From positions 37,045,975-37,109,974 of the forward strand of contig JAQNBH010000002.1 in NCBI GenBank assembly GCA_028752905.1: 64,000 nt of DNA, in the 5' to 3' direction. Made by a program: the position numbers and the translations under genes. How positions within the stretch are numbered: the first letter of the stretch is position 1; each line of letters starts with the position of its first letter. Shown piece by piece: positions 34,560 to 46,780 of this stretch. This DNA comes from Cladorhizidae sp. MBARI D1340-BT2 (taxonomy: Eukaryota; Porifera; Demospongiae; Poecilosclerida; Cladorhizidae). Below the pieces are notes generated by a model that was not told the origin of the DNA, made no database searches, and saw only the letters and a list, made by a program, of their open reading frames with translations.

Positions 34560-35140
34560 TACCCTTCACCTATCAATGTAGAGAATAAACATTACAGGAC
34601 CCTTTATAGAGGGTGAAACATTTTCATGCCCCTTTACCTATCAGTGTAGAGAACAAACATTTACAGGAGCCTTTACCTATCACTGTAGAGAACAAACATT
34701 AAATTTTACTTGACAATGTTGAGAATAAAAATGTTGAGAATAAACATTGCAGGATCCTTTACCTATCACCTTGGCTTTACCTATCAGTGTAGAGAACAAA
34801 CATTTACAGGACCCTTTACCTATCAGTGTAGTGAACAAACATTTACAGGACCCTTTACCTATCAATATAGGGAACAAACATTCACTTGACCCTTTACCTA
34901 TCAGTGTAGAGAACAAACATTCACTTGACCCTTTACCTCTCCTGAGAGGACAAACATTCACTTAACCTTTACCTTTTACCTAACAGTGTAGAGAACAAAC
35001 ATTCACTTGACTCTTTACCTCATAGTGTAGAGAACAAACATTGACAGGCCCCTTTACCTATCAGTGTAGAGAACAAACATTTACAGGACCCTTTACCCTA
35101 TTAGTCTAGAAAACAAACATTTACAGGACCCTTTACATAA
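34560..35140. repeat. 39-bp tandem repeat (CCCTTTACCTATCAGTGTAG)
   Basis: About 14 imperfect copies: CCCTTTACCTATCAGTGTAG, then AGAACAAACATTTACAGGA, with TTCACTTGA variants in the middle of the array. Confidence 0.95.
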
Positions 35141-35930
35141 TACTAGATCTCGCTGAAGTTTAATGCTGGTGGATCTTTTATAACCTAACCCAAATGTGAG
35201 CTTACCAAGCACTCTACTATTATACACAGAGTAGCAAAGGGAAAAGTTACAGCCCTGGACATTGAGTTATGCACAATTTTACAATGACATGGTACAATTA
35301 CTCCAGGCAAGCACTCCATTGATGTGGCTATTAGGTAAAGTATCTCTCACTCTGGCTGCTGTCAGCCTTCAAGGGTTTCAATGAAAAAGGTGCTGGATGT
35401 TTAGAAGAACACAGGAACTTGTTCTTTATATATAAAATATATTATATATGGATTAAAAAATTTCTAACTTACAATTCTTTTGTGCTTCACATGTGTGAAC
35501 CCAATATTTATACATGTGAGGCCATATATGAATGTTGCTTATAATTACTTATGTGTCTATTTTATATGCCCTATATACACACATGCTCTCCTAACATACA
35601 TAAATTTACTCTCTACTCAGTATAATGCATATAATGTCTTTACTACTAGTTCATAGATGATTGTTCATAGATGCAATCATGTATTCTTCTTACATTTTCT
35701 AAATGTCACGTCTCTATAATTACATTCATCACGTCTTATAACAACCTATAATTAGATTTGTGCCTATAACTACATTCACTCCATTATTTTCACTTTTCAT
35801 ATTTCACATATCCATGTAATTATTTCATGCATATTTTTTAATGTTCCCATATAATTACGTGCACTCGCTTTAATTACATGCATGTACATGTATATGTATA
35901 AAAATCTCAACTTCTAGTGAAAATCCTCAT
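35141..35930. repeat. Large-repeat segment, copy 1 (modules F to I)
   Basis: Shares an ordered series of blocks with 41850-42650, 47845-48545 and 50830-51180: taccta/ctaaccc, then tgagcttaccaagcactcta; gatgtggctattaggtaaag; tgtcagccttcaaggg; tttatacatgtgag; atgttgcttataattactta. No coding potential is recognised. Confidence 0.85.
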
Positions 35931-36190
35931 AGTGCTCTCTGAAACATGCATGCCTAATCCTCCTAGTGCTCTCTGAAACATGCATGCCTAATCCTCCTAG
36001 TGCTCTCTGAAACATGCATGCCTAATCCTCATAGAGCTGTCTGAAACATGCATACCTAATCCTCCTAGTGCTCTCTGAAACATGCATGCCTAATCCTCCT
36101 AGTGCTCTCTGAAACATGCATGCCTAATCCTCCTAGTGCTGCCAGAAACATGCATGCCTAATCCTCCTAGTGCTCTCTGAAACATGCATG
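35931..36190. repeat. 34-bp tandem repeat, about 8 copies
   Basis: Unit GAAACATGCATGCCTAATCC, then TCCTAGTGCTCTCT. Same family as the large array at 42640-44335. Confidence 0.95.
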
Positions 36191-37584
36191 CATCAGCAGC
36201 AAGACCACTACATATTTTAAAATGACCTAGACTTCTATCTCCAACCATGCTAGCATGAAATATGTGAAGAAGAGGAAGATTTAAACCAACAGAAAAGACA
36301 TTAAGTTTTTAAAAAAACCATGAGGCATTGCAAGATAAAGCAGATGTCACTAGCTCAACTCTAAGTTTGCAGAAAGATTGGCATCTGGCATCTGAGAATA
36401 AATTTACAAGTTATTTAATGTTTCATTTATTTATTTATTCTGACCTAGATTTACACCACATGAAACAGTTGAAACAGTTGCTAAAGCAGTACTTCTTTGA
36501 AGCGGTACCACTACCAAAAAACAAAAAAACAAAATTAATTTTTTGGTTGTTGTTGACAGTACATGCAAGATGCTGCCTTCCAAATTGGAGAAGATTTGGA
36601 TGCTCCATTCTGGACTTTACTAACTTTAATACTCCCTTCTCTGTTCAAAGATTTGAATTCATGAGAAAGAAATGCGAAGAAGACGCTTCACGTAATAGTG
36701 AGTTTCAATGGCCGCGGAGACCGACAAGGGAAGCAAACCAGTGATTCTGGTCATCCCCCTAGTGGGACAGAAACTTCCCCTTCCTATTCTTGATTTTTCT
36801 GGAAAATGTATATGTATACTACTTTTGGTTTTAATGGTATGGTCAGTTCAACCATTGAAATACTATACTAGTCCTTAAAATGCCTGACCTGTTTTTGGGG
36901 GGCCAAGGACGGTTCTCCCCGCTTCATATTTGGAGTAATCAGACAAAATTATATAGATTCTGTTTCCTCTCAACGAGAGCTATATACAAGATGACATTCT
37001 CTGTGTGTTTTTTAAGCAAGTATGATGTCAACAGGTACAAAAAAACAATGAAAATGCTACCAAGAAATTGTAATAGAATTTTTGAATTTTTAAAATCCAT
37101 GATCACACTATTAAAAAAAAACTCAATGTTATATTGTGTTTCATACTTTGTAATTTCCGCTGTGGTAAGTTGTGAAATCCCAAAGTAAACAGTCTCCAAA
37201 TATGACCGTCGTCGTGAAATCTTAAATGTTCACTAAGTCAGAATCAGTTGGAGCTGGGTAGTTGGCACAGAACCAGAAGGTAGGTCTGTGTATAGGTAGC
37301 TACACATCATATATACAAGATTTCAAATAAAAATTCTGAAGCAGAGAGAGATTGTGTTTTTTGTTTTGTTTTTTGGGTAGTGGACCCCCTTAATGCTGCA
37401 TATGCTGCATCCTTATATAGCAGTTCTGAAAAGTTTTCACTCTTAAGTTTATCAGACCATGCACATTTATATCAGCTCTGTTGAGATGAGCAAGCTATAG
37501 CTAAGCACGTTTACATCAGTTCTGTTGAGGTGAAAAACAAGAGCTATAGTAGGAGCCAAAAATAACTTCTTGTTCCATTGCGTT
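36191..37584. other. AT-rich unique region, no gene identified
   Basis: Contains an open frame of 138 codons at 36328-36744 (+). Its translation shows no motif I recognise, and its composition is unlike the kinesin exons, so I do not call it a gene. A second open frame at 36880-37188 has the same status. Confidence 0.5.
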
Positions 37585-38035
37585 AATATTCCGTTGGCGC
37601 TATTTTCAACGTCGTACCAACACCGTTATTTAACAAGTCCATTCCAACGGCGAGGAATATTTTTTCCTTCGCATTTCAAACTCGTTCACAGTTAATTATC
37701 TCGCCCTTGTTCACGCAGTCATTTTCCAGCCTCGTGCTTCAAGTACAGCTTCTCATGCTCCTGCTAGTTCGTTTGGTAGCCTCTCGCTTCTTGACCATTC
37801 ATAATGTCGTTCTTCAGCGAAAGGCGCTCGATACTAATGCAAGCCTCGAAGGAATAGAGAAGCTGATAAAGCTGACCCTAGAAGCAACTGTAGACTAGCT
37901 TCAATGTCTGCTACAGACTAAGCTAGGAGTACAACATTTCACTACGCACCATTCTGCGGTGCAGGACTGCTTTAGAATAGACCTTCTGAGGTAGCTCTAC
38001 TGTCAGTTCATTAGACACGCGGAACAAGGTAATTT
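37585..38035 (+). promoter_or_regulatory. CpG-rich island, possible promoter/first exon
   Basis: Some fifteen or more CpGs are clustered in about 280 bp (37588-37860), against AT-rich, CpG-poor surroundings. A splice-donor-like GAACAAG|GTAATT lies near 38029. Downstream come the exon-like repeated modules. No TATA box or clear reading frame beyond 63 codons is seen. Alternatively it is a recently inserted, not yet CpG-depleted sequence. Confidence 0.35.
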
Positions 38036-38149
38036 GTCTATCATTTCTAAAGTTTGCTAAGCTTAGTTTATCTGACAATTTGGTTTAAGGTTGCAGTTTA
38101 TAAGCTGGTTTGGCCTAGCTAAATGTACTCCATAATTATAATTACTTGC

Positions 38150-39296
38150 ATACATGTGCTCCGAAAAATATCCTGAAATTTACTTTGCATAAAGTTAAAT
38201 TCTCTTAATGCTGTATGAAACTTGCATATCTTGAGTAACTACTTTGTCATGAACCAAAATATTTGGAGCAATTCCAGTTGAGCATAGCATTCTGCATAAT
38301 CAGAGCAAGATTATCTATCCTAAAAGCAACTAATTGTTCATGAGAGAAAGAAATCAGCTGGGAAAATTCCAGGCAAGCAGAGATGTTTGTGCAGCATCAC
38401 TCTGTCACTAAGCCTGCAACCAAAAATAGGAAAGAAATCTATCCTAGAGCTTGTAATTTTTTAAGAGTGAAGGAAATCAGTGCAATCCCAGTTATCTAAA
38501 TATAAATAGTTCACTCTATCAAACTATGCATGTAAATACTGTGCAGTAAAATAATTCATCCTGGAACAAGAACTTTTTCAAGAGCACAATAATTTAGAGT
38601 AATTATGGTTAAGCAAAGATGATAGTGTAACATAACTCTGTTGCACTATCACTGCAACAAAATTCCAACAAAATAGAACAAGTTCTCCAGAGTTAAGGAG
38701 TTCAGGGCAATTCCAGCCAATATAGTCTTGAAACTAAAATTACCGCAGAGAAATCTATCCTAAAGCTAGTACACTGTATCTATGCTAGTTTTTTTGAGAG
38801 CAAAGAAATATAGTGCAATTTCATGTCAAAAGAACTGTCACTCTATACCTGCAACAAAACTTACTGCAAATAAATTAATCGTCCAGCAACTACTTTGTCA
38901 AGGAAGAGTGAATATAGAGCAACTCATAGATGCAGTTTAACATATCAATGTAATTATTGACTAAACCTTTGCTAACATAACTATCTAACTTAACTATTTT
39001 ACTCTATCTTAATTCAATGTAGCTAATTGCATTTCTACCTCACCTCACTCTAACAGACATGTATCATGATGTACGCATGTGTCCGAGGTATTGTCAAGGT
39101 ATATATACTTGTCTCTCTCTCTTCATGTGGAACAACTACTTTTTCAAGAGAGAAAATATTTATAGCAATTTCTGGTAAGTATAGATGCCTGTGTAGCATT
39201 ACTATGTAATTTTGTAAATATTGACAAGAAAAATCATTCGTCAAGCTATTTCTTATCAAGAGAAAAGCTATTCCAGATGCATAGATGCCAGTGTTG
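38150..39296 (+). repeat. Degenerate module of about 110 bp, block 1
   Basis: Diverged, irregular tandem copies of one unit: agaaatctatcctggagcaa, then ctacttttcaagagagaaag, then aattcagagcaattccag|gt, then aagcatagatgcctgtgtag, then catcactctatcactctatg, then cctgcaacaaaacttaca. Copies are recognisable near 38330-38430, 38450-38560, 38680-38790 and 39120-39300. Confidence 0.82.
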
Positions 39297-40374
39297 CATC
39301 ACTCTATCACTCCATGTCTGCAACAAAAGTTACATCACTCTATCACTCCATGTCTGCAACAAAAGTTACATCACTCTATCACTCCATGTCTGCAACAAAA
39401 GTTACATCACTCTATCACTCCATGTCTGCAACAAAAGTTACATCACTCTATCACTCCATGTCTGCAACAAAAGTTACATCACTCTATCACTCCATGTCTG
39501 CAACAAAAGTTACATCACTCTATTACTCCATGTCTGCAACAAAAGTTACATCACTCTATCACTCTATATCTGTAACAAAAGTTACATCACTCTATCACTC
39601 CATGTCTGCAACAAAAGTTACATCACTCTATCACTCCTTGTCTGCATCAAAAGTTACATCACTCTATCACTCCATGTCTGCAACAAAAGTTACATCACTC
39701 TATCACTCCATGTCTGCAACAAAAGTTACATCACTCTATCACTCCATGTCTGCAACAAAAGTTACATCACTCTATCACTCCATGCCTGCAACAAAAGTTA
39801 CATCACTCTATCACTCCATGTCTGCAACAAAAGTTACATCACTCTATCACTCCATGTCTGCAACAAAAGTTACATCACTCTATCACTCCATGTCTGCAAC
39901 AAAAGTTACATCACTCTATCACTCCATGTCTGCAACAAAAGTTACATCACTCTATCACTCCATGTCTGCAACAAAAGTTACATCACTCTATCACTCCATG
40001 TCTGCAACAAAAGTTACATCACTCTATCACTCCATGTCTGCAACAAAAGTTACATCACTCTATCACTCCATGTCTGCAACAAAAGTTACATCACTCTATC
40101 ACTCCATGTCTGCAACAAAAGTTACATCACTCTATCACTCCATGTCTGCAACAAAAGTTACATCACTCTATCACTTCATGTCTGCAACAAAAGTTACATC
40201 ACTCTATCACTACTCCATGTCTGCAACAAAAGTTACATCACTCTATCACTCCATGCCTGCAACAAAAGTTACATCACTCTATCACTCCATGTCTGCAACA
40301 AAAGTTACATCACTCTATCACTCCATGTCTGCAACAAAAGTTACATCACTCTATCACTTCATGTCTGCAACAAA
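39297..40374. repeat. 36-bp tandem array, 30 copies
   Basis: Unit ATCACTCTATCACTCCATGT, then CTGCAACAAAAGTTAC, almost invariant. It is an amplified sub-segment of the 110-bp module and is flanked by the rest of one module (left: ggtaag-like phrase and gatgcc; right: ggaaagaaatcaatcctaga). All three + frames are open, giving apparent 12-residue repeats (SLYHSMSATKVT) up to 399 codons; I regard these as repeat artefacts. Confidence 0.97.
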
Positions 40375-40976
40375 ACGTACAGGAAAGAAATCAATCCTAG
40401 AGCAACTAATTCTTCAATGAAGAGAATTCAGAGCAGCTGTACATGAGAGTAGATCTCTGTGTAACATAACTATGTAACTGTTGCATAGATGCCTGCATAG
40501 CATCACATATCATTGATTGCATGACGAGTATAGATCTCTGTGTAACATAACTATGTAACTGTAGCATAGATGCCTGCATAATATAATTATCACTGTAGGC
40601 AAGAAAGAAAACTTACATGAAAGAAATCTCTGCAGGTGTAAATACCTTATGTAAGATAGAAAATATTTCGCCAGTTAAACATACATGGTTCACACTGCCT
40701 GCAATCAAACTAGAGATCTAATTTGAAGGAACTACTTTTCAAGATTCTGAGCCATTCCCGGTAATGATGGTGCCTGAGTAGCATCACTTTGTCACTCTGG
40801 GCCTGCAACCAACTAGCAGCAAGAAATTTGTCTTGCAACAACTCAAGTGAAAATGAATTCAGTGTAATTCCAGATAAACACAGATGCCTGCGTAGAAGAT
40901 AATTGTTACTATATATAGCAATCGCGCATTTTCATTTATGGAGCTAATTTGCTTGCCCAATTATATAGCTTTGCAT
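40375..40976 (+). repeat. Degenerate module of about 110 bp, block 2
   Basis: Further diverged copies of the module after the 36-bp array (e.g. gcctgagtagcatcactttg; gatgcctgcgtag). Confidence 0.75.
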
Positions 40977-41849
40977 TTGCCGAGCATTAGGTACTTGTTG
41001 TTGTTTGACTACCACTGCAACGTTTCAGATTTCTATTCAGGAATGGTTTTCTAATAGCGAAGTAGAAACAATGCGAGTCTTGTCATACAGTTTCGCCAGT
41101 AAAAGTAGGTCACAGGTAACTCCTAGTAACTAAAGTTGCAATTTCTCTGTATATTCTCTGGAAAATGATCTCCCAACAATGGAAATACAAACACCTTCAA
41201 TCTTTCAGTCATGCAGTGCCAAAAAAATAAATCAATAAATTTTAACTTTCATTGCCAGGGAGAAAGCCTGGTGGAAGTTCTTCAATGCTTAATCTCAGTC
41301 ATTCAGGTAGGCATGCAGCTAAACATAACATATTGATAGAGCTACCTGTGACTTACTTTGAAGACCATAGCTAAACTCATGATGGTCCACTTAGGAATTT
41401 ATTACTCGATGATTCTTCAATTTTCCTTAAAATGCAAAACTTACATATCTGATGACGAGAATGAACTTATGAAAATGTTTAGGCCAGTTTACAACATGGT
41501 CAAAGTAGCTCAAGTACAATAATTCACAGAGCAGTTCAAAGTCTGGCTGATAAGCTCTATGTTGATATGCACAATCTTTCCCCACAAGATGGAGACAGTC
41601 AAGAGTTATATATCCAGGTTCATTTGGCCAGTTCCACTACATGCTATGAAAATGTTAGTTGAGGTTGCAATGTAATTTTTCAAATTCTTGACGGAAAGAT
41701 GTATGACTAGCGGAAGACCATGAGATGATTGTAAAATAAGTGGACTCCACAAAACAAGGAGTGCATGAAATTAATACGTGTTAAACAAACAAGTAAGAGA
41801 TTATGAAGAAGAATCTTATTTTCACTAATAAATCTATGACAAATTTCAT
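40977..41849. repeat. Large-repeat segment, copy 1 (modules A to E)
   Basis: Ordered blocks shared with 46780-47840 and 50130-50830, and in part with 45325-45480: gcattaggtacttgttgttg, tttcagatttctattcagga, gccagggagaaagcctggtg, cattcaggtaggcatg, ccagttccactacatg. Confidence 0.8.
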
Positions 41850-42639
41850 GATGGAGGAGCTTTTACCACCTAGCTCAACTATGAGCTTGCATACTCTACT
41901 ATTATACATAATTAGCCACAAAAGCTGAAATTATAGCTCTGAACATTGACTTAATTAATCTGCAGGTCATATTTATATATCAATTTAAAAAATAAATATT
42001 ACAATAACATAGAACAAGAAGTCCAGGGAAGCACTTCTTTGATGTCACTAATAAGTATTCATACTCTAGGTTCTGTCAGCCTTCAAGGTCTAGCAAAGGA
42101 AATTAGATGTTTGTTGGAACATTCTTTATATTTAGTAGGAACTTGTTCTTTATAATATATAAAACAGAGTGGATTTTAAAGTTTGTATAATGACTCCAAA
42201 AAAACTTTTGTGTTTCCTGTGTGTACATGTGAGCCAATAATATTATATGAATGTTGCTTATAATTAATTATATGTGTCTATTTTATGTGCCCTAAATATA
42301 CACATCTTATTTGGCACTACTATCTCTCAGTATAATGAATATAATATGTCTTTACTATAATTTCATGACTAAGTACAATCATGTGTTCTTCTTACATTTC
42401 CCACTGGACGATTTTTATGTGCCCTAAATATAAAGATGTTCACTATTCTCAATAATGAATAGGTCTTAATTATATTTCCATGTCCCCTGTCATTTATGCA
42501 ATCATGTGTTCTCGATTACATGTCTCCCCTTCATCACCTATAATATCCTGTTGACTCTATCAATTAGATTTGTGCCTATAATTACATCCTCTATAATTGA
42601 ATATATCCTACACACATCCATAATATAATAACATGCATA
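41850..42639. repeat. Large-repeat segment, copy 2 (modules F to I)
   Basis: Second copy of the block series described at 35141: cctagctcaactatgagctt, gatgtcactaataagtattc, tgtcagccttcaaggtct, atgttgcttataattaatta. Confidence 0.85.
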
Positions 42640-44335
42640 CGTGTGTTGCCTAAAATTTACTTTGTTCTTGTGAAAATTCTCAAAGTGCTGACTGAAACAT
42701 ACATGCCTAATCCTCATAATTCTCCATGAAACATGCATGCCTAATCATCCTAGTTCTCCATGAAACATGCATGCTTAATCCTCCTAGTTCTCCATTAAAT
42801 ATGCACGCCTAATCCTCCTAGTTCTCCATGAAACATGCATGCCTAAATTCTCCCAGTTCCCCAAGAAACATGCATGCCTAATACTCCTAGTTCTCCATGA
42901 AACATGCATGCCTAATCCTCCTACAACTCCATGTAACATGCATGCCTAATCCTCCTAGTTCTCCATGAAACATGCATGCCTAATCCTCCTAGTTCTCCTG
43001 AAATATGCATGCCTAATCCTCCTAATTCTCCATGAAACATGCAAGCCTAATCCTCCTAGTTCCACATGAAACATGCATGCCTAATACTCATAGTGCTCCA
43101 TTAAATATGCATGCCTAATCCTCCTAGTTCTATGAAACATACCTCCATGAAACTTGCACGCCTAATCTTCCTAGTTCTCCATGTAACATGCATGCCTAAT
43201 CCTCATAGTTCTCTCCATGAAACATGCATGCCTAATCTTACGAGTTCTCCTGAAATATGCATGCCTAATCCTCCTAATTCTCCATGAAACATGCATGCCT
43301 AATCCTCCTAGTTCTCCTTGAAACATGCATGCCAAATTCTACTAGTTCTCCTTGAAACATGTTCTCCATGAACATGCACATCTAATCCTCCTAGTTCCAC
43401 ATGAAACATGCATGCCTAATCCTCCTAGTTCTCCTAAATATGCATGCCTAATCCTCCTAGTTCTCCATGAAACATGCATGCCTAATCCTCATAGTTCTCT
43501 CCATGAAACATGCATGCCTAATCTTACGAGTTCTCCTGAAATATGCATGCCTAATCCTCCTAATTCTCCATGAAACATGCATGCCTAATCCTCCTAGTTC
43601 TCCTTGAAACATGCATGCCAAATTCTTCTAGTTCTCCTTGAGACATGTTCTCCATGAATATGCACATCTAATCCTCCTAGTTCCACATGAAACATGCATG
43701 CCTAATCCTCCTAGTTCTCCTAAATATGCATGCCTAATCCTCCTAGTTCTCCATGAAACATGCATGCCTAATCCTCCTACAACTCCATGTAACATGCATG
43801 CCTAATCCTCCTGTCTCCATGAAGCATGCATGCCTAATCCTCCTAGTTCTCCTGAAATATGCATGCCTAATCCTCCTAATTCTCCATGAAACATACATGC
43901 CTAATCCTCCTAGTTCTCCATGTAACATGCATGCCTAATCCTCCTAATTCTCCATGAAACATGCATGCCTAATCCTCCTAGTTCTCCATGTAACATGCAT
44001 GCCTAATCCTCCTAATTCTCCATGAAACATACATGCCTAATCCTCCTAGTTCTCCATGTAACATGCATGCCTAATCCTCATAGTTCTCTCCATGAAACAT
44101 GCATGCCTAATCTTACGAGTTCTCCTGAAATATGCATGCCCAATCCTCCTAGTTCTCCATGAAACATGCAAGCCTAATCCTCTAGTTCTCCTTGAAACAT
44201 GTTCTCCATGAACATGCACATCTAATTCTCCTAGTTCTCCATTAAACATGCATGCCTGATCCTCCTTGTTCTCCATGAACATGCACGTCTAATCCTCCTA
44301 GTTCTCCATAAAATATGATGCCTAATCATCATAGA
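42640..44335. repeat. 34-bp tandem array, about 48 copies, with higher-order structure
   Basis: Unit CCATGAAACATGCATGCCTA, then ATCCTCCTAGTTCT. A block containing tcttacgagttctcctgaaa recurs near 43230, 43530 and 44112. Another containing gttctccatgaa(c/t)atgcac recurs near 43363, 43648 and 44200. So units are grouped into higher-order repeats of about 300 bp. Confidence 0.95.
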
Positions 44336-45324
44336 CCATACAAATGTAGTGCAATTCCACGTAAGCGTAACTATGTCACACTATGTCTGCAACAAATCTA
44401 ACAAATCTCTCCTGGAGCAAATAATTTCTCAAGATGGAAGGAATTCAATGCAAATCCAATTCCAGTTAAATATATATATACCTGTGTAGCACTCTATATT
44501 ACACTATGCCTGCAACAAAACTTCAGAAAATAAATAAATCCTCGAGAAATGGTTTATCAATGAGAGAAAGGAATCAGAGCAATTGTAGGTAAGCATAGAT
44601 TCCATTATTGCATGAGTCCCTCACACACTATGATAGCAACAAAACTTGACACAAAGATATATTTTCTGGAACAAATAATTTACGAACCTTACAGTAAAGG
44701 ATCTTTCTTCGAGAAACTTATTTTACAAGAGCCTTTAGATCAATACCAGGTAAGCATAGATGCCTCTGTTACACGATTATATCACTCTATACCTGCAAAA
44801 AAAATTAACTAAGAAATCTATACTGGAAATACTACTTCAACATGAGAAGGAATTCAAAGCAATTAAAGTAGATGCTTGTGTAAGACATCTAAGCCAGCAA
44901 AACAAATTACAGGAAATCAATCAATCCTTGAACAGCTACTTTTACCAAAATGAAAAAATTAATTCCAGGTAAGCATAAATGTCTATGAGCGCCTCAATTG
45001 CTCACTGTAACAAAACATATATATAGCTAAGTTTATTCAACATGTTTTTCAAGAAGCCAGTATATAGCGCAATTTTAGTTAAGCACAAATGCATGTAAAT
45101 ATATAGCACTATATGAATGTATTCTAAAACAAAACTTAAACTCTTATTGAGCAGTTGGCTACTTCTCGAGAGAGTAATGTAGTTGCCTGAGTATATAGCA
45201 CTATGTCACTGTATGCCTACAACCAACAAAACTAACAGCTAGAAATCTATCCTGCAACAACTACTACCTCAAGACAGAAAGAATTCAGTGTAATTCTGGA
45301 TGTCTCTGTAGCAAAAGAATATTT
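44336..45324 (+). repeat. Degenerate module of about 110 bp, block 3
   Basis: Seven to eight diverged copies. The donor-like phrase (ccaggtaagcatagatgcct) is best preserved at 44748 and 44966. Confidence 0.82.
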
Positions 45325-45889
45325 ATGATGTTTCAATTTCTATTCAGGAAAAATTTCTATTCCAGAAGAGAAGGATGAGCAGACCTTTATAGTGTAGAAA
45401 AATCCACCGTCCATCATCCATAAACCTAATCACTGACACTACTCAATGGATCACCACTGTTTTTGAGTTTATCATGCTTTGTTTTTGCAGAAAATGAACT
45501 ACAATGCAAGAGACTGATATCCACTTACAACCATACAAGTAGGTCACCTCACACAAAGTTCATAAGTGCCCCATAGTAACTAAATTTGCAGTCTCTTGTC
45601 TTTCTTTGCTAAGAATGAAAATACCAACAGCTTCAATCTTTCAGCCAGACAATGCCAAAGAACAAGTAGTTTTTCAAGTGTTAGAGTAATTGCAGGTAAG
45701 CATCTCTATGTTACTGTTTGGTCGCTACAAGTTATTCGAGGAAGTTATTTAACCTGAGCTAAAATATTTAGAACAATTCAAAGTAAGCATAGATGCCTGT
45801 TTTACATCAATATAATTATTACTCTAAGCCAGCAACAAAATTTACATCAATCCTTGAACTGCTACATTTTCCAAAGTGAAAAGATCTAG
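45325..45889. repeat. Partial large-repeat segment plus module copies
   Basis: Begins with module A (gtttcaatttctattcagga, gagaaggatgagcagac) and a block shared with 46970 (cactgacactactcaatgga). Then diverged 110-bp modules. Ends at the solo LTR; TCTAG at 45885-45889 is the target duplication. Confidence 0.7.
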
Positions 45890-46322
45890 TGTGACAGGAC
45901 GGAAATCTATACTACCCAAGATTACACTCCTGTCAGCTGGTTTGTTTGGTATGCTGCCACCAGGTGACCTCTGATGTGTACCCTAGCTATTTTACTCAAG
46001 CTAAGGCAAGCAAGTCTCTCAACAAGAATTGACCTTTATTGCACATACATGCACACGTCTACAGACTCAGTGTAATGGCAATCAGATCTAAGGACTGTAA
46101 AACTGCTCCTTTAACTAGGCTACAGCCAGTCACTCCAGACATGCCCATACATGGTAATATTCCATGTTGTCAGACATAAGAATGACCAATGAGATGCATA
46201 CAACACATGCTAGTTTAGGTATTAATTATGGTTTCACAGATCTATACAATATGGTTCGCACATTAGTAATTTATTCATTTACTTAAAGTACTGAAATTGG
46301 GTTTGTAATCTCAGCTGCGACA
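45890..46322 (-). mobile_element. Solo LTR with perfect 5-bp target duplication
   Basis: 433 bp beginning TGTGACAGGAC and ending GCTGCGACA (TG...CA), flanked by TCTAG on both sides (45885-45889, 46323-46327). On the minus strand it begins TGTCGCAGC and contains an AATAAA near 46040. Its minus-strand start resembles the TGTCGAGG start of the LTR at 51181, so minus orientation is favoured. No internal element sequence is attached. Confidence 0.85.
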
Positions 46323-46780
46323 TCTAGAGATATTCCAGCTAAGCACTGTGTAGCATCAGTTTTTCACACTCTGCCTGTAACAAAACCCACAGCTAAGCTT
46401 ACTCGTATCATGTTTTTCAAAAGTAAAGTGAGTTAAAACAATTATAGATAAATGCATGTACAGCAACACACTATCAGCTGAATTCCTGAAATAAAACTTT
46501 TAGTATCTCATTGAACAATTAGCTTGTTTTTAGAGAGTTAGAGGAATTCCTGGTACTGTAATGATAAGTTTCTGAGTAGCATCACTAAGTCAAATGTCTC
46601 TACAACCAAACTAACAACTAGAAATCTATCCTGCAACAACTAGTTTCTCAAGAGAGAAAGAATTCAGTGCAATTCCAGGTATACATAGAGATGCCTGCAT
46701 AGCAAGGATAATTGGTTACTATAGCAACCGTGCATGGTCAATGATTTAATCTTCATATTGCTGAGGAGCTAATAGGCGGT
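46323..46780 (+). repeat. Degenerate module of about 110 bp, block 4
   Basis: Continuation after the solo LTR: copies with ccaggtatacatagagatgc and gcctgtaacaaaacccaca. Confidence 0.75.

Noticed and set aside
36328..36744. 138-codon open frame as a gene
   Set aside because: No recognised motif, no splice or promoter context, AT-rich low-complexity translation; too weak to call.
39221..40446. 399- and 389-codon open frames with 12-residue repeats as a real protein gene
   Set aside because: All three frames of the 36-bp unit are open and the array is derived from a non-coding-looking module. Kept only as a repeat and a low-key finding.
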